A program made the position numbers and the translations under genes. Below are positions 7,652 through 16,566 of a stretch of DNA of 62,351 bases, piece by piece. The stretch's first letter is position 1; the number at the start of each line of letters is the position of its first letter. The notes below the pieces were generated by a model, which was not told where the DNA came from, did not search any database, and was given only the letters and a program-made list of their open reading frames with translations. This DNA is from Oligoflexia bacterium (lineage in GTDB: Bacteria > Bdellovibrionota > Bdellovibrionia > JABDDW01), in NCBI GenBank assembly GCA_034439615.1, contig JAWXAT010000017.1:1-62351 (forward strand), read 5' to 3'.

Positions 7652-8005
7652 TTATTTCAAGTAAACGGAGGGTTTGAATTTCCAGATTTTGTGTTTAATC
7701 CAATCGGGGGTTAAAAAGGTTATGATGTGTGCAAATTTTCGAACTCGAATATAGCTTTTCATATCCCAGGGGTAATGTGAGAGCAGAATAACTTGATCTA
7801 AATGATTGAAAAAATAATCTAAAACAACACCTAAAATAACGATGTCATCAAGCATTCCAAAAAAGGGAATCCAATCAGGAATTAAATCAATAGGCGAAAT
7901 GATGAGTGCAATTAAAACCAGTAATATTTTTTTATCAGCATCGGGAATACGCACATCATTGGAGACGTCTTTAATAAATGCGATGAGTTGTTTTATATAT
8001 TTCAT
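7652..8005 (-). CDS. DUF1232 (YkvA-like) membrane protein
   Basis: 117 aa. The core DKKILLVLIALIISPIDLIPDWIPFFGMLDDIVILGVVLDYF is the DUF1232 signature, with its conserved SPIDLIPD and LDD motifs in a membrane helical hairpin. Function of the family is not established. It sits 38 nt downstream of ppc and 6 nt upstream of the exported gene, as part of the minus-strand operon. Confidence 0.88.
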   Translation of the reverse strand: MKYIKQLIAFIKDVSNDVRIPDADKKILLVLIALIISPIDLIPDWIPFFGMLDDIVILGVVLDYFFNHLDQVILLSHYPWDMKSYIRVRKFAHIITFLTPDWIKHKIWKFKPSVYLK

Positions 8006-8043
8006 CTCATAAATTTAGAGTTTTAACCTCCAGCAGTCAATTA

Positions 8044-10338
8044 TTAACCTGTGGTGAGCATTCCACTGGCAATACCAGTAACTGTTTCTCTCAAGAGGCT
8101 TGGGTCTTTATCTTTTAACGCTATGATCTGAAGTAGATTCATGGGGTGTATCATGGTTGAGCGGAGTCTAATACTTGTGCCTAACCATGGTCTATACCAC
8201 AGGAGATTTTGTTCTCCACTTAATGCGCGAACAAATCTCATCGCCTTTTCATGTTCTTTAGAAATCTCAATAATACTTGAGTCGATTAGTTTTTTATCCA
8301 AGCTTGAATTCATCAAATAAGAAAATGCGACTGATAAATCCACTTTTGACAAAGTAAATGCCATTAACTTTACAAACGTTTTAAAAAGCGGATGTGACTT
8401 AAATGTTTCTTTCAAGAGTACTTGCTCTTCTTTATTTAGATTCTCCCACGCTGAGCCAACACCCCACCATACTGGTAAAAGAATTCTTGTTTGTGTCCAG
8501 CACAATACCCAAGGGATAGCCCTTAAACCTTTTACTGAAAGCTGACCAGCGCGTTTTGTTGGACGTGAACCGATTTTTAATTGATCAAGATAAGAGTAGG
8601 GGGTCGCTTTTTCGACAATCTGTAGAAAATTTGGATCATGAATAAGTTTACGATAATGCTCAGCCACTTGATTTGAAAAAGAAATCAGACTCTGGGTTGT
8701 TAGAGTCGAGGGATGCTTTGCTTCTTTGTATCCGCAGTTGACTATTTTTTGAACGATGCTATTTAAAATTTCTGAAGATGCAAAAGTTCGATAGATCATT
8801 TCTCCTTGTATGGTCGCTTTAAAATTTGATCGTGCTGAATCTGGCCACCAAGCGACTTGATCTTCAACTGAACCCCCGCCACGATCAACGCTGCCTCCAG
8901 AACCGTGAAAAAAAACAGGCATGAGTCCGAAACCTTGTACGGTCTTTTCAAGTTCGTGAAGTGCGTGGCCAATCATTGTGCGACTTGAAAGTGCGCCATT
9001 TTCTTTTGCTGAATCAGAGTATCCAAGCATAATTTCAAAAGTAGAGTTCCAAAATTTCGTACAAGCTAAATGCAATTCTTTATTTTTAAGTGTCTGTGAC
9101 GTAATTTCTATGGCCAGATTTAATGCCTTTTTGTTTTCAAAAAGTGGAATCACCGGAATTACAGGTTTGCCTAATGTTTTTTTAACTATGCTTAAGCCAG
9201 CTAGAATGTCTTTTGGTGATTCAGTCATACTAACGACGAATCCTTTTACATACCATCTGGGGTTTGCCCCGCGTGAGAGTTTGTTAACTTGAGTAAACAT
9301 TTTAAATATTTCACCCGTTGATTTTTCTGCTGCAATTTGAACCAAATCACTACTTTCGCGAAGTTCTAAGGGCACAACAAGAGCGGGAAATAGATCTAAG
9401 AGACGACTGAGCTCTTTTAGCCCGGGAGAGTCAGACCTAACGAGGGTTGAGTATTGTTTTTTAGCTTTTGTGAGAAGTGCGTAAAGTGTGGTGATTTTTT
9501 TTCCATCACCTGGATTTAAATTCTTTAATTGCCTGAGGTGATTAGAAAGTGCGGTTAAACTTTTTAATTTCGCATGAATAATACTGAGATCATTTTGTGT
9601 TCTATCAACGTACGACAACGCTGTTTCAATGAGTCTTTCCCTTGAGAGGCTAAAACTTTCTGTCATCACTTTTGCAGTTACGCCGGGATGCCCATCTTTA
9701 TCACCACCAACCCAGGTACTTAAATAGACGGGTTGGTTATTACTCGCATAACGGCTAAGTACGTTAATAATATCTTCGCGTAAAACTGAATAAATATAGG
9801 CCGCTTCATCGGCGACTTCTGGTTTTTTATCACGAGCCATGGGTACTTTAATCGCAAGTAAGATGAGATGTTCGAGTTGAGCTAACGCCTCAGAATTACC
9901 ATCAAGTATATTAATGAGTGCATTTGTGATTTGAGAAAAAATAAGTATACACTCAGGGCTTCTGGATTCAGTGGGATGCGCTGTTAATACAAAGGTGATA
10001 TTCGATACACACTGAGCTGGGTTTTTCTCGGGGCTTTTTCTCAATCTAAAAGTTCTGTAAGCATTCTCACAAGCGTTGATAAGTTCAAGTGAAACCGCAA
10101 AACTATGGGCTACCCAAAATCTTTTCTTTGGCGTGAGCTTTCGAAGACTCGTAAGAATTTTTTCGTGCAATTTTAATTTTTCTGAAATTCCAGCTTCTCG
10201 TACATTTTTAAACTCAAGTCGTATGTGTTCAATGTAAGTTAGAGTGTCTTTTCCATATTCTGATTCGATTGCTTTGCCGAGAAAATTGAGTGAATCACGA
10301 ACGAGTGTTCGAAATTCTGCGGGAAGTTTTGTTTCCAT
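8044..10338 (-). CDS. ppc: phosphoenolpyruvate carboxylase (divergent, short)
   Basis: 764 aa, against about 880-930 for typical bacterial enzymes. PEPC converts PEP plus bicarbonate to oxaloacetate, replenishing the TCA cycle. Family blocks are all present in order: TAHPTES (about 118-124, catalytic His), GGDKDGHP (about 209-216), GYSDSAKENG (about 437-446, Lys kept), FHGSGGSVDRGGG (about 475-487), QGEM, LRAIPW (about 603) and the C-terminal GIASGMLTTG. The loop normally reading FHGRGG has Ser in place of the first Arg (Arg581 in E. coli numbering, from memory), a position reported as important for catalysis, so activity is not certain. It starts 9 nt after the SDR gene without a Shine-Dalgarno, suggesting coupling. 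Confidence 0.88.
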   Translation of the reverse strand: METKLPAEFRTLVRDSLNFLGKAIESEYGKDTLTYIEHIRLEFKNVREAGISEKLKLHEKILTSLRKLTPKKRFWVAHSFAVSLELINACENAYRTFRLRKSPEKNPAQCVSNITFVLTAHPTESRSPECILIFSQITNALINILDGNSEALAQLEHLILLAIKVPMARDKKPEVADEAAYIYSVLREDIINVLSRYASNNQPVYLSTWVGGDKDGHPGVTAKVMTESFSLSRERLIETALSYVDRTQNDLSIIHAKLKSLTALSNHLRQLKNLNPGDGKKITTLYALLTKAKKQYSTLVRSDSPGLKELSRLLDLFPALVVPLELRESSDLVQIAAEKSTGEIFKMFTQVNKLSRGANPRWYVKGFVVSMTESPKDILAGLSIVKKTLGKPVIPVIPLFENKKALNLAIEITSQTLKNKELHLACTKFWNSTFEIMLGYSDSAKENGALSSRTMIGHALHELEKTVQGFGLMPVFFHGSGGSVDRGGGSVEDQVAWWPDSARSNFKATIQGEMIYRTFASSEILNSIVQKIVNCGYKEAKHPSTLTTQSLISFSNQVAEHYRKLIHDPNFLQIVEKATPYSYLDQLKIGSRPTKRAGQLSVKGLRAIPWVLCWTQTRILLPVWWGVGSAWENLNKEEQVLLKETFKSHPLFKTFVKLMAFTLSKVDLSVAFSYLMNSSLDKKLIDSSIIEISKEHEKAMRFVRALSGEQNLLWYRPWLGTSIRLRSTMIHPMNLLQIIALKDKDPSLLRETVTGIASGMLTTG

Positions 10339-10347
10339 GAGATGTTT

Positions 10348-11877
10348 TTACCAATCTGTGGGTTTATAATCTTTTAAAAATTTTCCACACCAATGTTCTC
10401 CGGTTAAAATACCATCAAAAAATGGATCACACACACGTGCTGCGCCGTCTACGATGTCAAGGGGCGGTTGAAAATCATGAACCTCTTGTTTAAGTGCTGA
10501 AAGAGTTGCCGGATCTTCATCTGTTACCCAGCCTGTATCAACTGCGTTCATAAAAATTCCAAAATTAACTAAATCACCAGCAGAAGTGTGTGTAAGCATA
10601 TTCAATGCTGCTTTAGCCATATTTGTGTGAGGGTGGCGATCAATTTTTTTAAAGCGATGAAATTTTCCTTCCATCGCCGTAACATTCACGATGTGTTTTT
10701 TGCCTGTCGAATCACGCTTCATTAATGGGACAAGTTTGCTACACAAAACAAACGGTGCGATGGAATTTACTAACTGTACTTCAAGTAATTCAGGAGTTGG
10801 TACATCTGCGAGTTTGTAACGCCAGCTATTTGTGCTGCGTAAATCTACCTGTTGAAGATCGGCGTCGAGTTTACCTTGAGGAAAAACTTCTTCCACCGCT
10901 AATGAAGCATCATAGGTGTAAGGAATTTGCGAAAGCTGTGCAGAGGCGCGAAGTCCAATTCCTGGGCCTTGGCCATGCCATGCTACTAGCGGAGCTGAGT
11001 CGTTTGTTTGTGGTGCTGTTTTGCAAAAAACATCTAACTGAGCTTTGCATGTTTCGTGAGGCTTTAATAATTGTTGAACTTCCTCAGACAATTGACTGTA
11101 GGGGGTTGTTTCTCCTGCCATGAGATGAGCGTAAAATCCAGGAGGGCGCCTTACTGTTTGTGCGGCATTATTAATTAAAATATCAAGTCGATCAGTGTTT
11201 TGTTCAATATAGCGAGTGAAAATTTCAACACTTGGTGTGTGACGTAAATCTAAACCATGAATTTGAAGTCGATCTTTCCATATAATAAAATCTGATTCTT
11301 TTGAAAACCGAGTCGCCGCATCTACTGGGAATCGAGTTGTTACAATCACCCGTGCACCTGCACGTAACATCATCAGCGCAGAGTGATATCCGATTTTTAG
11401 TCGTGCACCTGTGATAAGAGCCACTTGGCCCTCGAGGGACGCTGATTGAAATCTTTTTTTGTAATTAAGCTCAGCGCACTCCATGCACATTTGGTCATAA
11501 AAAAAATGAAGTTTTGTAAACTCAGCTTTGCACACATAACAATTGCGCGCCGTTTTTAATGCATGTTCTTCGGTTGATTCAGCTGTGATTTGTAGTGGTG
11601 CTTTGAAGATAGCATCTTGGCGCGCTTTACGAATTCCTGTTGTAGCACGCGCATTGCGATTCTCACTCATCACAATTTTATGGCGATATTTATCCACAGA
11701 CTTTTGACGACGACGGCTATCATCTCGATTGGGTCTTGATAACCGGCCCGCGGCTTTAAAGAGTGCAAGCCGAGTGTCGGGTGGTAATTGGGCTAAGAGG
11801 GCGCCATTTTCCACAAGGTTTTCAAGTAGCCCTACTGTGCGTTTTATTTCTTCAATTGAAGGTGTATCGTCATTCAT
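10348..11877 (-). CDS. zinc-ribbon plus SDR-fold protein with altered catalytic site
   Basis: 509 aa from the ATG at 11877; a GTG at 11916 is in frame but would lie inside the promoter. The N-terminal basic, helical region (about 1-105) leads to four Cys as CYVC and CMEC (about 112-134), a likely zinc ribbon. Next is a short-chain dehydrogenase/reductase domain: TGARLKIG nucleotide loop (about 155-162) and NNAAQ (about 235-239). About 80 residues are inserted after it. The catalytic Ser is replaced (NVTAMEG, about 397-403) and the usual Tyr-x3-Lys reads TNMAK (about 416-420), so Tyr is missing while Lys remains. The fold probably still binds NAD(P), but ordinary SDR chemistry looks unlikely. 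It is the first gene of the ppc operon. Confidence 0.8.
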   Translation of the reverse strand: MNDDTPSIEEIKRTVGLLENLVENGALLAQLPPDTRLALFKAAGRLSRPNRDDSRRRQKSVDKYRHKIVMSENRNARATTGIRKARQDAIFKAPLQITAESTEEHALKTARNCYVCKAEFTKLHFFYDQMCMECAELNYKKRFQSASLEGQVALITGARLKIGYHSALMMLRAGARVIVTTRFPVDAATRFSKESDFIIWKDRLQIHGLDLRHTPSVEIFTRYIEQNTDRLDILINNAAQTVRRPPGFYAHLMAGETTPYSQLSEEVQQLLKPHETCKAQLDVFCKTAPQTNDSAPLVAWHGQGPGIGLRASAQLSQIPYTYDASLAVEEVFPQGKLDADLQQVDLRSTNSWRYKLADVPTPELLEVQLVNSIAPFVLCSKLVPLMKRDSTGKKHIVNVTAMEGKFHRFKKIDRHPHTNMAKAALNMLTHTSAGDLVNFGIFMNAVDTGWVTDEDPATLSALKQEVHDFQPPLDIVDGAARVCDPFFDGILTGEHWCGKFLKDYKPTDW

Positions 11878-11884
11878 GGGTAGG

Positions 11885-11913
11885 AAATTATTCTTTATGG
11901 CATATAGTGTCAA
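11885..11913 (-). promoter_or_regulatory. strong sigma70-type promoter, probably leaderless
   Basis: On the minus strand TTGACA (11913-11908, perfect -35) is followed after exactly 17 bp by TAATTT (11890-11885). Only 7 nt separate the -10 box from the ATG at 11877, and there is no Shine-Dalgarno. Transcription would start at or next to the ATG. It would drive the SDR gene, ppc and the two genes behind them. Confidence 0.6.
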
Positions 11914-12095
11914 CACGCTAAGTGGTGCGTTTTAACTCCTTACATTTCTAATTTTAGGGAATTAGTGTCAATCTGACATCAGAAAACTCATCAAACTCGC
12001 ATATAAATGATCTTAAGACATTTTGAGTTGGTCTAAACCTTGCGATGAAGCGCTATTACACGGGTCATGGAGGGCCAAATACAAAGGGGTCTATT

Positions 12096-12767
12096 ATGTT
12101 TTCTAAAAATTTAGTGGCTGCGGTAATAATTCTAGGGGGCTCATCACATGCAATGGCTCAGCGGGGCGATCATGGTTCTTATGGAACATGCTATGACCAA
12201 AAAATTTCTGTTGTGCGAACCATTGACGGTGATGTGACCTCGTCAGTTCGTCAATTAGGTAGTGTAGGTGAGGAAGTTAAGAGAAGTGCTCGAACACTGC
12301 GCCAGATGGCTGATTCGATGCATGGGGGAAGTAGTATTAATGGAGGCGGAGTAGATCTCAACCGAGAGATCAACGAAGAAATTGATCGGTCTGTCTTACC
12401 ACCCTCTCAAGAAGCTGGAAATGCAGTGGCGCGAGCAATGCAACAACTCAATGTAGGTAATATTGATGCCGCACGATCTGAATTACAAGAAGCAACACAG
12501 TTGTTGAGGCAAAATCAAAATGCACTAGCTCAATTGAAATCAAAAGTTTCTAGTCTTAATTCACAAGGGAATAATGGTGGTGGCAATTCATATCAATCTC
12601 GCGAATTAAGGCAACTCTCAGAGCAGCTAGCAAGAGTGGGGTCGCAAGCTGATTATACCCTTCAAGAAATTCTCGGTGGGTATGGGTATAATAACTCAAA
12701 TGGTTCGCTGGGGCGTTTAAGACGAAGTTTTGAAGATTATGCATTAAATTGCGGTAGAGGTAGGTAA
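12096..12767 (+). CDS. exported, Gln/Ser/Gly-rich helical protein
   Basis: 223 aa from the ATG at 12096, chosen because AAGGGG lies 6 nt upstream and it begins a clean signal peptide (MFSKNLVAAVIILGGSSHAMA-Q). The mature protein has long stretches predicted as coiled coil (repeats of VKRSARTLRQMADSM type, LNVGNIDAARSELQEATQLLRQN), broken by Gly/Asn/Ser linkers (GGGNSY). Two Cys lie near the ends (CYDQK and the C-terminal LNCGRGR). No family is recognised; a periplasmic structural or binding role is possible. A strong intrinsic terminator follows. Confidence 0.65.
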   Translation: MFSKNLVAAVIILGGSSHAMAQRGDHGSYGTCYDQKISVVRTIDGDVTSSVRQLGSVGEEVKRSARTLRQMADSMHGGSSINGGGVDLNREINEEIDRSVLPPSQEAGNAVARAMQQLNVGNIDAARSELQEATQLLRQNQNALAQLKSKVSSLNSQGNNGGGNSYQSRELRQLSEQLARVGSQADYTLQEILGGYGYNNSNGSLGRLRRSFEDYALNCGRGR

Positions 12768-12773
12768 AGTTTG

Positions 12774-12804
12774 GGCCGCTTCGTAGGGGGAGCGGCCTTT
12801 TTTT
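12774..12804 (+). terminator. intrinsic terminator
   Basis: GGCCGCT (12774-12780), a 10-nt loop and AGCGGCC (12791-12797), followed directly by seven T. It lies 6 nt after the stop of the exported coiled-coil gene. The GC-rich perfect stem makes this one of the clearest terminators in the window. Confidence 0.9.
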
Positions 12805-12925
12805 AATTCACTCGTACTTATTAAATATGTTATTTTCACTTCACAATGAATCCACAGTTATTTAAAACAGCTGCAAGTTTTCGAAAATGGCTCAGCCATA
12901 ATCACGATAAAACCAAGGATCATCA

Positions 12926-13999
12926 ATGACATCTTCTGATGACCCCAAAGACAATTCAAAACCCAAACGCAGAATACGCTACAAAGGAACTCATCCGCGA
13001 AAATTTCATGAAAAATATAAAGAGCTTGCGCCAAATCAGTATGTTGAAGATATCGAAAAAATAAAATCACGCGGTGCCACACCCGCAGGTACACATCGGC
13101 CTATTTGCGTGAATGAAATTTTAGAAATTCTAAACCCACAGCCGGGCAATATTGTACTTGATGCTACTCTTGGCTACGGAGGGCATTCATCACTGATACT
13201 TCAAAAGATATTGCCCGGTGGTCGACTTATTGGCCTTGATCAAGATCCCATCGAATTGCCAAAAACAGAATTAAGATTACGCGCGCAAAATATTTCAGGA
13301 ACAACTGAAACGATTCCTGAATCAGCACTCATTGTTGAAAGTGTTAATTTTGAAAATGCTTTTAGTGTACTGAGAACAAAGGGGGTGCCATTAGTAGATT
13401 TAATTTTGGTAGATCTCGGTGTTTCATCAATGCAAATAGATGATCCTTCAAGGGGCTTTTCTTTTAAAATCGATGCCCCACTTGATCTTCGCATGAATCC
13501 ACTTAAGGGGCAGCCTGCAGCGGCCTTACTTTCACGGTTAAAAGAAAAAGATCTTATAAAAATATTAATCGAAAATGCAGATGAACCTCACGCTGAACAG
13601 ATTGCAAAGGCATTATTAAAAAACCGCCCCACAACTACAATTAAAATGGCTGATACAATACGTGAGGTTATTAAAACATTTACTCCACGAGTTCAAAAAG
13701 AAGAAGGTGATGCTCCAATCAGGCGCGCCTTTCAGGCATTAAGAATAGCTGTGAACGATGAATTTTCTGCCCTTGATCAGTTTCTCGATGACATTCCTCG
13801 AATGCTCAAAAGAGGCGGGCGTGTTGCTATTTTGTCATTTCATTCAGGAGAAGACCGTAGAGTGAAAAAATCCTTCCAGGCCAGAGAACGATTAGGTGTG
13901 TACAGCAAGGTAGCACCTACCCCCATTCGTCCCAGTTTTGAGGAGCAACACAGTAATCCTCGCTCAAAATCGGCAAAGTTACGTTGGGCAATAAAATAA
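12926..13999 (+). CDS. rsmH: RsmH-family 16S rRNA (cytosine-N4) methyltransferase, long form
   Basis: 357 aa. RsmH methylates N4 of C1402 in 16S rRNA using S-adenosylmethionine. Motifs: HRPICVNEIL, DATLGYGGHS (SAM site, about 75-84), GLDQDP, LILVDLGVSSMQID, RGFSFKIDAPLDLRMN, RRAFQALRIAVNDE and ILSFHSGEDRRVKK. Compared with the common enzyme it has a roughly 50-residue basic N-terminal extension (YKGTHPRKFHEKYKEL), and the SFHSLEDR motif has Gly for Leu. It is not next to mraZ, ftsL or other division genes. I recall a longer RsmH-like subfamily with this N-terminal motif in other bacteria, so this may be a paralogue of the housekeeping enzyme. Confidence 0.88.
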   Translation: MTSSDDPKDNSKPKRRIRYKGTHPRKFHEKYKELAPNQYVEDIEKIKSRGATPAGTHRPICVNEILEILNPQPGNIVLDATLGYGGHSSLILQKILPGGRLIGLDQDPIELPKTELRLRAQNISGTTETIPESALIVESVNFENAFSVLRTKGVPLVDLILVDLGVSSMQIDDPSRGFSFKIDAPLDLRMNPLKGQPAAALLSRLKEKDLIKILIENADEPHAEQIAKALLKNRPTTTIKMADTIREVIKTFTPRVQKEEGDAPIRRAFQALRIAVNDEFSALDQFLDDIPRMLKRGGRVAILSFHSGEDRRVKKSFQARERLGVYSKVAPTPIRPSFEEQHSNPRSKSAKLRWAIK

Positions 14000-14015
14000 G
14001 AATTTTTTAAGTAGA

Positions 14016-14059
14016 TATAATCTATTGGGGGGGTAATCTTTGCCAAACCCTAAGGAGGT
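14016..14059 (+). promoter_or_regulatory. -10 box and perfect Shine-Dalgarno of dps
   Basis: TATAAT (14016-14021) is a perfect -10 but has no good -35 partner at 16-18 bp, as in promoters that need an activator or another sigma factor. AAGGAGGT (14052-14059), fully complementary to the 16S rRNA tail, lies 4 nt before the ATG at 14064 and predicts high translation. Confidence 0.55.
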
Positions 14060-14063
14060 ATCT

Positions 14064-14534
14064 ATGAAAATTAATATCGGTATCGAAGAAAAAGATAGAA
14101 AAGAAATCGTACATGGTCTTTCAAGACTCTTAGCTGACACATACACATTGTATCTTAAAACTCATAACTTCCACTGGAATGTTAAGGGTCCGATGTTTCA
14201 AACTTTGCATCTTATGTTTGAACAACAATACAATGAACTGGCAATAGCTGTTGATTTAATCGCTGAACGAATTCGGGCCCTTGGATTTCCGTCACCTGGC
14301 ACTTATTCCGAGTTTATTGAACTCTCATCTATAAAAGAAGGCCGCGGTGTTCCGTCTGCTGAAGAGATGATTCAATCGTTAGTAGAAGGCCAAGAAGCTG
14401 TAGTGCGTACGGCAAGGACGATTTTCCCCGTAGTTGATAATTGTCATGACGAACCAACTGCTGATTTATTAACTCAACGTATGCAGATTCATGAAAAAAC
14501 AGCATGGATGTTGAGGAGTCTTTTAGAAAAATAA
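14064..14534 (+). CDS. dps: Dps/ferritin-like DNA-protection protein
   Basis: 156 aa from the ATG set by the perfect AAGGAGGT. Dps assembles into dodecamers that oxidise Fe(II) with peroxide and store it, protecting DNA in stress and stationary phase. The ferroxidase residues are in the expected blocks: [10 protein letters not shown] (His), then [27 protein letters not shown] (Asp/Glu). The length is typical. It stands alone between rsmH and the convergent yaiI, with its own promoter region. Confidence 0.93.
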   Translation: MKINIGIEEKDRKEIVHGLSRLLADTYTLYLKTHNFHWNVKGPMFQTLHLMFEQQYNELAIAVDLIAERIRALGFPSPGTYSEFIELSSIKEGRGVPSAEEMIQSLVEGQEAVVRTARTIFPVVDNCHDEPTADLLTQRMQIHEKTAWMLRSLLEK

Positions 14535-14545
14535 TTTGTGATGCT

Positions 14546-14998
14546 CTAGCGAGCGTTCAAAATAGATTGAATAATTTGATCTAGTTTAGATAAAAACTGT
14601 GACTTATCTTTTTTTTCCATCGGGGCGGGGCCACCTCTGGCTTCGCCCATTTCTCTTAATCGCGCCATGAGTTCACGTGTCGCGAGCGCATCACCAATGC
14701 TATCGGGTGTGAATTCAACACCTTTTGGGCCTACAACACGTGCTTGTTTTTTTATACAGCGATCAGCTAGGGGAATATCCGCTGTGATGCAGATATCTTT
14801 TACTTGAATGTGCTCAGCGATCCAATCATCAGCAGCGTCAAATTCTCCAGAAACCACTATGAGTTCTATAAGTGGATTAAGTGGAATTTTCATGGCTTTA
14901 TTGGCAACAAGGATTACTTTGAATTTATACCGAGCTGCTACTTTATAAACTTCATCTTTTACTGCACAACCATCGGCATCTATGTAAATGTCAGGCAA
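14546..14998 (-). CDS. yaiI: YaiI/YqxD family protein (DUF188, UPF0178)
   Basis: 150 aa. It starts [21 protein letters not shown] and contains [29 protein letters not shown] and a conserved arginine-rich tail [14 protein letters not shown], all typical of the family. It has a PIN-like arrangement of acidic residues ([18 protein letters not shown]), which suggests a nuclease fold, but no function is proven. It lies 17 nt downstream of the DEAD-box gene and probably shares its transcript. Confidence 0.9.
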   Translation of the reverse strand: MPDIYIDADGCAVKDEVYKVAARYKFKVILVANKAMKIPLNPLIELIVVSGEFDAADDWIAEHIQVKDICITADIPLADRCIKKQARVVGPKGVEFTPDSIGDALATRELMARLREMGEARGGPAPMEKKDKSQFLSKLDQIIQSILNAR

Positions 14999-15015
14999 GT
15001 ATATCTCCGGGCGAA

Positions 15016-16473
15016 TTAATCTTTGGAACGACTCACACCTGAATTACCACCCCATTTTGAGCGGTGTCTTTTCTTTTGCCATCCACCTTCGGTTCGACCG
15101 CCGCTTCGGCCACGTGAAAATTCACGGGCATGCTCGCGCAGTGCTGGTGGTTCGATTGGTGATTTCTTGGGATCTTCAAATATTTCAGGGAAGGTTAACA
15201 TCAGAAATTTACCAACGATTGCTTCTTTACTTAAATCAGTAATCGCAGTTTTCCAGGTGTCATCTAAAAGTTCAATAGCACGAGAATAATTTGCCTGACC
15301 TTGAAAACGATTAAGAATTTCTGTAACTTTCTTTGTACCAACGTCTTTACGTGTGGGAAGTATTCCCTCTTTCATCTTACTTTTTGTCATTTGCTCAATT
15401 CGTGGAATCAAACCACGGTGGCTTGGTGTAACAAGGCTCATTGCAAAACCTTTTTTACCACTACGAGCTGTTCGACCAATACGATGAACATAACTATCAA
15501 GTTCACGGGGTATAGAATAGTTAACAACGTGAGTAATGTCTTTTACATCAAGGCCGCGTGAAGCAACGTCTGTACAAATAAGAATACTTGTTTTGCGATT
15601 TCTAAATGCATGCATGGTGCGCTCTCGGGCATTTTGATCTTTATCACCATGAAGACTATCAACCTTGTAACCACGTTCTGTTAGATACTGAGTTAATTCA
15701 GTAACAAGAATTTTTGTTTGGCAAAATACGAGGCCGTAAAATGCATCCGCAAAATCAATAATTTTGCACAAAATTTCACGTTTATTTGAATCTCGAGTGA
15801 CATAATAAATTTGTTCAACCGTACTTGAAAGCATCTCGGTGCGATTCACTTGAACTTGTTGTGGCTTTTTTAGATATGAATCTGCAACGCGACGTACGTC
15901 ACGTTCCATGGTGGCAGAGAAAAGCCAAATATTACTTGTCGCACGAGGTGTTTTTTTAAGTATTGCTTCTAGATCATCTTTGAAGCCCATTGAAATCATT
16001 TCATCTGCTTCATCTAAGATCACCGTATGAACGCTGTCTAAATTTACAGTTCCACGTGAAATGTGATCAATGAGTCTGCCGGGTGTTCCTACAACAATTG
16101 AAGCGCCATCTTTAAGACCGCGAAGTTGTTCGCCGTAACTAGCGCCACCATAAATGGCTACGGCACGAACGCCTTTAAATTTACCAAGTAAATTTATTTG
16201 TCCGGTGACTTGGAGTGCAAGTTCACGTGTTGGGCAAAGTATGAGCCCCTGTAACTTGCGAATTGCTGGATCAGTTTTTTCTAAAAGTGGAATTCCAAAT
16301 GCGGCGGTTTTTCCTGTGCCTGTTGCTGCAAGTCCAATGAAGTCAGTTGCGTCGCCTAATAAAATCGGTAATGCCTGCGCTTGAATAGGACTTGGTGTTT
16401 CGTAACCCATTTCGGTGATTGCACGCATAATGGGAGGGCTTAGGACTAATTCATTAAATGATTTCAAAAACAA
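15016..16473 (-). CDS. DEAD-box RNA helicase with basic, RGG-like tail
   Basis: 485 aa. All helicase motifs are present: Q motif ([13 protein letters not shown]), I ATGTGKT, Ia PTRELA, Ib TPGRL, II DEAD, III SAT, V STATE-equivalent [11 protein letters not shown] and [10 protein letters not shown]. The C-terminus (about 440-485) is rich in Arg, Gly and Ser ([14 protein letters not shown]), typical of the RNA-binding tails of CsdA/DeaD- and RhlE-type helicases that act in ribosome assembly and cold-shock mRNA unwinding. It is the second helicase within 5 kb. Downstream is yaiI; uup lies 93 bp upstream. Confidence 0.93.
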   Translation of the reverse strand: MFLKSFNELVLSPPIMRAITEMGYETPSPIQAQALPILLGDATDFIGLAATGTGKTAAFGIPLLEKTDPAIRKLQGLILCPTRELALQVTGQINLLGKFKGVRAVAIYGGASYGEQLRGLKDGASIVVGTPGRLIDHISRGTVNLDSVHTVILDEADEMISMGFKDDLEAILKKTPRATSNIWLFSATMERDVRRVADSYLKKPQQVQVNRTEMLSSTVEQIYYVTRDSNKREILCKIIDFADAFYGLVFCQTKILVTELTQYLTERGYKVDSLHGDKDQNARERTMHAFRNRKTSILICTDVASRGLDVKDITHVVNYSIPRELDSYVHRIGRTARSGKKGFAMSLVTPSHRGLIPRIEQMTKSKMKEGILPTRKDVGTKKVTEILNRFQGQANYSRAIELLDDTWKTAITDLSKEAIVGKFLMLTFPEIFEDPKKSPIEPPALREHAREFSRGRSGGRTEGGWQKKRHRSKWGGNSGVSRSKD

Positions 16474-16566
16474 TCTCTTTTCTTTGAGAAATTTGGTGCG
16501 TGTAAAGCTGATCTCTACACGCGCGATTTAAAAATACTTGTATCATATTTTTTTATGAATGGGAAA

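Noticed and set aside
10725-11123. A 132-aa plus-strand open frame inside the SDR gene
   Set aside because: Antisense to a well-supported coding region with no family signature and no start signal.
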